Below are positions 27,211 to 32,633 of a stretch of DNA of 32,633 nt, piece after piece. The stretch comes from Bifidobacteriaceae bacterium (GTDB lineage: Bacteria; Actinomycetota; Actinomycetes; Actinomycetales; WQXJ01). Where the stretch lies: assembly GCA_031278655.1 (NCBI GenBank), contig JAITJZ010000132.1, positions 1 to 32,633 on the forward strand. Reading direction: 5' to 3'. Made by a program: the position numbers and the translations under genes. The stretch's first letter is position 1. The number at the start of each line of letters is the position of its first letter. The notes below the pieces were generated by a model. It did no database searches and had not been told where the DNA came from. It saw only the letters and a program-made list of their open reading frames with translations.

Positions 27211-27265
27211 ATAGGTCAGACTAGTTGGCGATAACCTTCCGACCCGTCAACCGTGAGGCTGTTTT
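27211..27265. promoter_or_regulatory. Divergent promoter region between dacB and ppa
   Basis: For dacB (minus) a TANNNT box, TAGTCT, lies at 27223-27218, exactly 7 bases before its ATG, so the transcript may begin at the start codon. TTGACG (27250-27245) is a -35-like match but at 21-base spacing. For ppa (plus) TAACCT at 27232-27237 could be the -10 box, and GAGG at 27255-27258 the ribosome site. Confidence 0.45.
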
Positions 27266-27832
27266 ATGTCAAAGCCCAGCTATGAGCCGGCCCTGCGGAC
27301 CGAGCATTCCGACGCCAGCGGCGCCTACCCGCTTGAGTTCGACGTCACCATCGAAATCCCGAAGGGCTCGCGCAACAAGTACGAGTTGGACCACCACACC
27401 GGCCGCATCCGTTTGGACCGGATGCTGTTCACGGCCACCCGTTACCCGGATGATTACGGTTACGTCGAGGGAACCTTGGGCGAGGACGGCGACCCCTTGG
27501 ACGCGCTGGTGCTGTTGGACGAGCCGACCTTCCCGGGCTGCCTGATTCGCTGCCGCGCGCTCGGCATGTTCCGCATGCGTGACGAGGCCGGCGGCGACGA
27601 CAAGGTTCTGTGCGTGCCCGCCCGCGACACCAGGGCCTCCTGGCGGCTCGACATTGACGACGTCTCCGAGTTCCACCGTCTTGAGGTGCAGCATTTCTTC
27701 GAGATCTACAAGGACCTGGAGCCCGGCAAGTCGGTCGAGGGTTCGCATTGGACGGACCGGGCCGGCGCCGAGGCGGAGATCATCGCCTCGATCAAGCGCC
27801 TCGAGGACGCCAAGGCCGCAGGCCAATACTGA
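27266..27832 (+). CDS. ppa: Inorganic pyrophosphatase (family I)
   Basis: The enzyme hydrolyses pyrophosphate to phosphate and drives biosynthetic reactions forward. The chain has [18 protein letters not shown] (substrate lysine and arginine), [13 protein letters not shown], and the metal signature [10 protein letters not shown] with its three aspartates. D-to-K spacing in the C-terminal half ([16 protein letters not shown]) is also family-typical. About 22 residues before the first conserved strand are extra relative to most bacterial enzymes; no later start has a better ribosome site. Divergent orientation to dacB is conserved in many actinobacteria. Confidence 0.95.
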   Translation: MSKPSYEPALRTEHSDASGAYPLEFDVTIEIPKGSRNKYELDHHTGRIRLDRMLFTATRYPDDYGYVEGTLGEDGDPLDALVLLDEPTFPGCLIRCRALGMFRMRDEAGGDDKVLCVPARDTRASWRLDIDDVSEFHRLEVQHFFEIYKDLEPGKSVEGSHWTDRAGAEAEIIASIKRLEDAKAAGQY

Positions 27833-27864
27833 GCCGAAGCCCAGCGCCCGGTCCGGGTTCTTGT

Positions 27865-27915
27865 GGGCGGGGTTCAGCGGTGGGCGGGGTTCAGCGGCGG
27901 GCGGGGTTCAGCGGC
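27865..27915 (+). repeat. 17-bp tandem repeat, three copies
   Basis: GGGCGGGGTTCAGCGGT and two near-identical units at 27865-27881, 27882-27898 and 27899-27915. The third covers the stop codon of the minus-strand lipoprotein gene. Each unit brings a TGA on the minus strand (TCA here), so the array multiplies stop codons. The gap between ppa and that gene holds nothing else. Confidence 0.9.
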
Positions 27916-29602
27916 GGCCTCGGCCGCCGCCGCGTTGGCCGGGGCCGCCGCCATCGCCGCCGGGGCCGCCGCCGAAACCAGAGGTCGCCTCGCCCGCGGT
28001 CGTCTGGACCGCGAGGCCGCCAAGGGCCAGTGTGTAGACATCGCCGGCCAGCAGGCCGGGCGCGGAGATGACCACGGCCGAGACGCTTTGATCGGTTTCG
28101 AGGGAGACGATGACGGCGCCGGTTTGGTCGGTCACTTCGACCAAGCCTGAGGCCGCCTCGGCCCAGGAGGCGGCCACCCAAGTCTGCGTCGAGGACTGAT
28201 CGGGGCTGAGGATGGCGCCCCGCCCGGCGCCGGTCCCGTAGGCGACCACCGTGCCGCCGGTGATGGTGGGGCCGCCTTCGGCGATGTCGAAGGGGCCGTT
28301 CATGCCGTTGGCCTGGGCGTAGACCGTCACCAGGCCGCCGGCGATGACGCCGGGACCGTTGGCGTCGATCCCGTCCGAACCGGCTTCGATCCAGATTTCG
28401 CCGCCGGTTATGGACAGGGACACACCCTCTTGGACGCCCATCGCGCCCCGGCCGGGCGCGAATCCGCGCCCGCCCCCGCCCGCATCGGCGCCGTCCGAGT
28501 CCTCAGAGTCCTCCGAGTCCTCCGACGAGGCCGCGGCGTTGAGGCCGTCATCGCTGGCCACGATCCTGATCTCGCCGCCGGCCAGCACCAGCACCGGCGC
28601 CTCCAACCCCTCGACCGACTGGCGCACGTCAATGGCGCCGCCATCGACCACCAGGCGGGCCTCGCCGTGGATGGCGTCGTCGCCGCAGGTCAGAACCGCC
28701 GAGCCGGCGGTCACCAGGGCGTCTGTGGCGGCGTCCACGCAATCGGCGGCCGCCTTCGCCGTCACAGCGCCGCCCTCCAGGAGCACGTAACCGGCGCCGG
28801 CGTCATCGGCGTTGGTGGCTTTCAAGGCGTCGCCGCCGGCCTCGATGGTGACCTGGCCGCCCGCCAACCGGAGGTAGTCGCGGCCCTTGACGGCGTCATC
28901 GGCGGCCGTGACCGTGAGCTGGCCGCCGGCTATGACCAGGCCGTCCTTCGAGGCGATGGCGTCCCCCGCCCGCCCGGCGACCTCCAGGGCGCCGCCGCCG
29001 GCGATCGACAGGTCGACCTTGGAGAAGATGGCGGCGTCCGGCTCCCCGTCCGGCTCGGCGTAGACGGCGGCGTCCGTGACGGCGTTGCTGGAGCCGTCCG
29101 CCAGGATGATGACGACCTCGTCGGCCGCCTCGACGTTGATCGCGGCCGAGGTCTGGGACGTGATGTCGGCCCCGTCCAACACCAACTGGACCAGGCCTTT
29201 CTTCTTGACGGCGACGGTCACCTGGCCGTCCGCGAGCCGGCCGGTGAGGCGGTAGGCGCCGGGGGCGTCGATCTTGGCCGAGCCGTTGGCCAGGTCGATG
29301 GTTTGGGTTTGGCCGTATTCGGCCTTGTCCGCGCTCCAATGGCCGGGGAGGGCGTTGATCAGGGCTTGGGCCACGCCGGCCGGGGGGTCGCCGGTGGCAG
29401 CCGGGTCGCCGGTGGCCGAGGCTCCGAACGGCGCCGGGTCGCCGGTGGAGGCGCCGGCGCAGCCCGCCAGGCCCAGCGCCAACACCACCGCGACCGCCAC
29501 CGCCGCCGATGCCGTCGCCCGCGACCCAGCGCCCGCCCGGCCGCCGCTGCTGGCGCGGGCGGGGAGGGCGGGGGGTCCTGGCCGGTGGCCGGGCGGCGTC
29601 AT
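27908..29602 (-). CDS. Cthe_2159-type carbohydrate-binding lipoprotein (564 aa)
   Basis: The ATG at 29602 overlaps the DUF4956 stop by ATGA. A signal segment (residues 28-47, Ala/Val/Leu) ends in LAGC with Cys48, a lipobox, so the protein is lipid-anchored outside the membrane. Residues 85-480 are a right-handed beta-helix of short strands with repeated Asp-Gly/Asp-Asp-Gly turns (ADDAVKGRDY, GGDALKATNADD, SDGIDANGPG), the pattern of the DUF4353/Cthe_2159 polysaccharide-binding family, which binds acidic sugars with calcium. Interruptions are an Asp/Ser/Glu run near residues 358-370 and a Gly/Arg-rich C-terminal tail. Its partner DUF4956 is often encoded with VTC-domain and CotH proteins, which are absent here. 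A role in binding surface or extracellular polysaccharide is inferred. Confidence 0.82.
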   Translation of the reverse strand: MTPPGHRPGPPALPARASSGGRAGAGSRATASAAVAVAVVLALGLAGCAGASTGDPAPFGASATGDPAATGDPPAGVAQALINALPGHWSADKAEYGQTQTIDLANGSAKIDAPGAYRLTGRLADGQVTVAVKKKGLVQLVLDGADITSQTSAAINVEAADEVVIILADGSSNAVTDAAVYAEPDGEPDAAIFSKVDLSIAGGGALEVAGRAGDAIASKDGLVIAGGQLTVTAADDAVKGRDYLRLAGGQVTIEAGGDALKATNADDAGAGYVLLEGGAVTAKAAADCVDAATDALVTAGSAVLTCGDDAIHGEARLVVDGGAIDVRQSVEGLEAPVLVLAGGEIRIVASDDGLNAAASSEDSEDSEDSDGADAGGGGRGFAPGRGAMGVQEGVSLSITGGEIWIEAGSDGIDANGPGVIAGGLVTVYAQANGMNGPFDIAEGGPTITGGTVVAYGTGAGRGAILSPDQSSTQTWVAASWAEAASGLVEVTDQTGAVIVSLETDQSVSAVVISAPGLLAGDVYTLALGGLAVQTTAGEATSGFGGGPGGDGGGPGQRGGGRGRR

Positions 29603-30300
29603 CGGCGGACTTCCCCGCCGTCCTGGCCGCGCGCGGGCGGGCCGTCTTGGCCGGCCCATCCCGGCTGGCTCGTGTCCGCGCGGCCCGTGTCCGGCTGGCC
29701 GACTCCCGCCTGGCCGACTCCCGCCTGGCCGACTCCTGCCAGGCCGACCCCCGCCTGGCCGGTGCTGGCGAAGCGGACAGCGAGCGTGGTCTCGCCCCTG
29801 ACAGCGTCGAGCTTGCGGACGGCGGCGCCCACCACGCCGGGCCCGAGCAGCGCGGACAACTGTTGGTCCAAGCTGGGCCCCTCCGGGTGCAGGCCGGGCA
29901 GGACAACGACCCGCGAGCGGTCGGCCCGCGCCGCGCCCCGCCAGTCCGCCAAGGCCAGCGTCAGGACGATCGCGCCCATGAAGGCGACCGCCGCCCAACC
30001 CATCGGCGCGGCCAACCCGCCGATCAGCCCCAGCGCCAGGCTGGCGAAGTAGTAGGCGATCTCGTGCTGGCGCAACTCCGCGCTGCGCAGACGGATCAAC
30101 GCCAGGACGCCGAACAGGCCGAGCCCCAGCCCAACGTTGACCGATGTCGCCGCCAAGGCCGCCGCCACGGCCATCACCCCCACGTTGACGGCCAGGAACG
30201 CGGCCACCAGGTCGCGTCGGCGGTGGCGCGGGAAGTAGAGCGCCAAGACCAGCACGCCGATGCAGACGCAGTCAGCCAGCGGCAGGATGATGTCGAACAT
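29599..30300 (-). CDS. DUF4956 membrane protein (233 aa)
   Basis: The ATG at 30300 has GAGG 4 bases upstream; 10 extra codons further upstream lack a site. Four membrane segments lie at about residues 5-22, 31-58, 95-112 and 115-135. The loop LFGVLALIRLRSAELRQHEIAYYFASLALG between the second and third is the signature of DUF4956. The cytoplasmic C-terminal domain (residues 140-185) is followed by a tail of about 45 residues built from 15-bp repeats (Gly-Gln-Ala-Gly-Val units). DUF4956 genes usually occur with a VTC-domain (polyphosphate polymerase-like) gene; here only the carbohydrate-binding partner remains. Function is not established. Confidence 0.82.
   Translation of the reverse strand: MFDIILPLADCVCIGVLVLALYFPRHRRRDLVAAFLAVNVGVMAVAAALAATSVNVGLGLGLFGVLALIRLRSAELRQHEIAYYFASLALGLIGGLAAPMGWAAVAFMGAIVLTLALADWRGAARADRSRVVVLPGLHPEGPSLDQQLSALLGPGVVGAAVRKLDAVRGETTLAVRFASTGQAGVGLAGVGQAGVGQAGVGQPDTGRADTSQPGWAGQDGPPARGQDGGEVRR
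29701..29760 (-). repeat. 15-bp tandem repeat, four copies, in the DUF4956 gene
   Basis: Units of GACTCCCGCCTGGCC (plus strand) at 29701, 29716, 29731 and 29746, with up to three changes each. They code for a 5-residue Gly/Val/Ala/Gln unit. Confidence 0.9.
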
Positions 30301-30502
30301 GGGGCCTCGTCTCGTTTCGAATCGCAACATTCAACCGGAGCAAGCTTCGAGTTGGCTGGGAACTGGCTGCGCGTTTGATCAGCGCCGCCGCCGGGGGCCC
30401 GGCGCCACCGCGATTCCGCCCGCGATCCCGTCCGCGATCCCGCTGCCGGTTCGCCGCCGCCCGCGCAGTGAGAACGCTGAGGCGCGCCGAGTGGCCTGGA
30501 AT

Positions 30503-30518
30503 AGTGACGCGCGTCACA
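30503..30518. promoter_or_regulatory. CRP/GlxR-type binding site before the beta-helix gene
   Basis: GTGACGCGCGTCAC (30504-30517) is a perfect 14-bp palindrome. With flanks it reads AGTGA-N6-TCACA, one base from the CRP-family consensus TGTGA-N6-TCACA. It ends 15 bases before the ATG and overlaps the probable transcription start (AATAGT at 30500-30505 as -10), so binding would more likely repress than activate. Confidence 0.6.
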
Positions 30519-30532
30519 GTGTTGATGGGAGC

Positions 30533-32500
30533 ATGAGCAGAACTAAGGGTCGCCTTTCCGGGCCGACGCGCGCGCTGGTCCACGGCGCTGCCGCGGCGCT
30601 GGTGGCTTTGACAGGGGTGATAGCGGCGGGCGTGCCCGCGCTCGTCGCCCGCGCCGCCGAGGCGGTGACGTTCACAGTCAACTCGACCGCGCTGATCGTG
30701 GAGAACGCGTCCTGTGGTGACGCGGGCGGTGTCTGCACCCTGCGCCGGGCCCTCGAGGAGGCCAATAGTGTCCCGTCCGGAACCGATGTGTTCATCAACG
30801 TGGCCGCCGGGGTGGAGGGCGCCATACCCTTCCCCACCAGTTCCTCACAGCTGATGGCCACCGGCACCACAGCCGGCCTCGACCTCAGCGGGGCAGTCTT
30901 CGCGGTCAATCGGCCCATGACCATCGACTTGGGCGGTGTCATCCACCTGGTGCCTGGAGACGGCTCGGCTCCTATCGGGACCACCCACCTCACCGGCATC
31001 TGGGTCAACTCGGCCGACGTCCATCTGAAGAACTTCAGCGACTGGTACTCGACCGCCACCGCCATCCTCTTCTCCGGCCAGGCCCATGGCTCGTCGCTCG
31101 ACGGGGGAGTCTCCATCCAAAGCGAGAACGATCACACCAACCGGCAGGTCGCCATCTGGGCGCCCGCCAGCAACGTGACCATCTCCAACTACACCATGGG
31201 CCGACAGCCGAACGAGGCCTACGACGGCGGCATCGTGCTAGACGCCGCTTCGGGGGCCGGCCGGCTGTCGAACATCACCATCTCGAACGTGACCTTTGAC
31301 AACGCTGCCGAGTCCACCGCCTGCAGCAACACCGACGCCAGGGGCTGCTCGGGGCGAGGCGTCAACGTGGAGGGCGGCGTCGGTGTGGACAACCTGGTGG
31401 TGGCCGACTGCCTGTTCGTCAACTTCACGGGCAAGGGGCAACCGATTGACGCTAACGGCGCCGGGGACCAGTCCAACTGGGACATCCGCAACAACACCTT
31501 CAAGGATGTGCGGCTGAGCGATTCGGTGGATCTGAGTGGGGAATCGTACGTCACCGTCCAACTGCCCAAGGACCAGAGCTTCAGCGGCCAGAACCACATC
31601 CGTGACAACGTCTTCGACAATTCCAGCGAAGACTCTCGGGGAGGCCAGGCGCTGGCCATCTACATGAACGGGTCTCGCAGTTCAGGCTCGACCACGGCCT
31701 CGACGCTTTTCATCGAAGACAACGAGTTCGACGGCTACCTCAGCCCGGTCAGGCTCTACCAGGCCGGCACCGTCACCGTCAGGCGCAACACCTTCGGCGC
31801 GCACAGCGGATCGCAAGCGAACACCCAAGACGAGGAGACCAGCGGCGGCTACAAGCAACGGCTGTTCAACAACTGGGACAATTCGGCCAACCGCGCCATC
31901 CAGACCTGGTACCCCACCGCGGCGACGGTGGCCAACTGCGGCCTGTCCGTGAGCGTGGCGCCACCGACATCGGGCCAAGCCCCGCGCACCCCCGTCACCC
32001 TGGATGTTTACTGGACCGCCTCCACCAAGGCCGAGCGCTACCTGGGCAGCGTCGACAACATCTCCGAGGCAACCACCATCACCCTGGAGCAGCTGCCGCC
32101 GGAGGCGGGCTACATCCGCGTCCAAACCCAGGGCCAAGGCGTCAGCGCGGACTCCCAGCCGGAGTCGTCTCAGTACTCGCGGGTCGTGGCGGTCGCCACC
32201 GCCCCGTCCACCTGCCAGCCGGTGATCGACATCGATTTGCGGGCCTGGGTCGAAGTCCCAGCCACCGCCACGACTCACGACCAGATCGTCGCCCCGGATT
32301 CGGGCGCCAAGGAGTTGCCCGATGCCGCCGCCGTCCAGTCAGGGGAGCCGGTTTGGTTCACCTACACGGTGCAGAACATCGGCCAGGTGGTGCTGTTCGA
32401 TGTCGTGGTGCGCGACGCCCGCCAAGAAGCACCGGTTTGCGAGATCGATCGGCTGGCGGTGGGGGAGAAGGCCGGGTGCGTGCGTCAGGATCAGGCCTAG
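30533..32500 (+). CDS. Secreted parallel beta-helix protein with CSLREA-like start and cut-off DUF11-type end (655 aa)
   Basis: The ATG at 30533 begins a signal peptide (basic start, hydrophobic residues 15-38, Ala-rich cleavage region near 42). The GVCTLRRALEEAN segment at about residues 64-76 is a variant of the CSLREA motif that opens many exported beta-helix proteins. Residues 90-460 are right-handed beta-helix rungs with many Asn and Asp turns (NVTISNYTMG, NITISNVTFDN, NNTFKDV, RDNVFDN), probably glycan-binding or polysaccharide-degrading. Residues 480-570 look like a fibronectin-type strand region. The end matches the first half of a DUF11/DUF7507 surface repeat (FTYTVQNIGQVVLFDVVVRDA), which stops at TAG instead of continuing. 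No LPXTG or membrane anchor follows, so the protein may be truncated. Confidence 0.75.
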   Translation: MSRTKGRLSGPTRALVHGAAAALVALTGVIAAGVPALVARAAEAVTFTVNSTALIVENASCGDAGGVCTLRRALEEANSVPSGTDVFINVAAGVEGAIPFPTSSSQLMATGTTAGLDLSGAVFAVNRPMTIDLGGVIHLVPGDGSAPIGTTHLTGIWVNSADVHLKNFSDWYSTATAILFSGQAHGSSLDGGVSIQSENDHTNRQVAIWAPASNVTISNYTMGRQPNEAYDGGIVLDAASGAGRLSNITISNVTFDNAAESTACSNTDARGCSGRGVNVEGGVGVDNLVVADCLFVNFTGKGQPIDANGAGDQSNWDIRNNTFKDVRLSDSVDLSGESYVTVQLPKDQSFSGQNHIRDNVFDNSSEDSRGGQALAIYMNGSRSSGSTTASTLFIEDNEFDGYLSPVRLYQAGTVTVRRNTFGAHSGSQANTQDEETSGGYKQRLFNNWDNSANRAIQTWYPTAATVANCGLSVSVAPPTSGQAPRTPVTLDVYWTASTKAERYLGSVDNISEATTITLEQLPPEAGYIRVQTQGQGVSADSQPESSQYSRVVAVATAPSTCQPVIDIDLRAWVEVPATATTHDQIVAPDSGAKELPDAAAVQSGEPVWFTYTVQNIGQVVLFDVVVRDARQEAPVCEIDRLAVGEKAGCVRQDQA

Positions 32501-32633
32501 TCTTGTGGCCGCCGGGGCCGCTGTGGCCGGCGGGGTAGCCGGGGCTGGCAGCCAGCCGAGCGGCATCGTGCCCCTGCGCCACCGTCAGGTCGGCGCTGGG
32601 CGCCCGCCGTGTTCCTGGTCAGCCGGCCAGCAG
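32501..32633 (+). other. Sequence after the beta-helix stop; possible continuation in another frame
   Basis: The frame one base later is open to the window end and reads Ala/Gly/Val-rich, then mixed residues. It does not resemble the second half of a DUF11 repeat clearly, so a frameshift is possible but not shown. No other gene is visible. Confidence 0.3.

Overview
The window is high-GC DNA (roughly 70% by eye) from an actinobacterium. The strongest lineage evidence is the gene order ppa / dacB, DUF2342-type metalloprotease, tilS, hpt, ftsH, folE, folP, folB-folK, DUF3180, which is a conserved actinobacterial neighbourhood. GTG/TTG starts, possible leaderless promoters and a type VII secretion-like locus agree with this. 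I cannot name the genus.

Layout. 1-4034 (+): the end of a type VII (ESX-like) secretion locus. It has the C-terminal membrane anchor of an upstream gene (mycosin-like), a PPE-like Gly/Pro-rich protein, a helical protein carrying five different amino-acid repeat arrays, a WXG100-type protein and a small acidic protein, closed by a 17-bp perfect hairpin. 4114-5832 (+): citramalate synthase cimA, preceded by a 9-codon leader peptide with three consecutive Ile codons and two hairpins ending in a U-run. This looks like an isoleucine-responsive attenuator. 5890-8286: a divergent pair, a luciferase-like oxidoreductase (-) and an ATP-grasp protein (+). 8527-12680 (+): ABC-2 exporter (ATPase and permease), then a NarL-type sensor kinase and response regulator. 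12739-15597 (-): a family 3 glycoside hydrolase and an orphan RelB/DinJ antitoxin with a palindromic operator over its -10 box.

15660-16740 has no gene. It holds two tandem arrays of one hairpin element: four copies at exactly 136-bp spacing, then two diverged copies 147 bp apart. Between the two versions, paired stem positions change together, which argues for selection on a folded structure. 16749-27210 (-) is one tightly packed unit for folate synthesis, tRNA-Ile lysidine formation, purine salvage, membrane proteolysis and cell-wall trimming, with ppa divergent at its head. 27908-30300 (-): DUF4956 membrane protein and a Cthe_2159-type carbohydrate-binding lipoprotein, overlapping by ATGA. 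30533-32500 (+): a secreted beta-helix protein under a CRP/GlxR-type palindrome, ending abruptly inside a DUF11-like repeat.

A feature of the whole window is an excess of short tandem duplications. Inside genes the units are multiples of three (12, 15, 18, 21, 27, 36, 63 bp) and expand linkers and tails of otherwise ordinary enzymes. Between genes the units (11, 12, 17, 136, 147 bp) are mostly not multiples of three.
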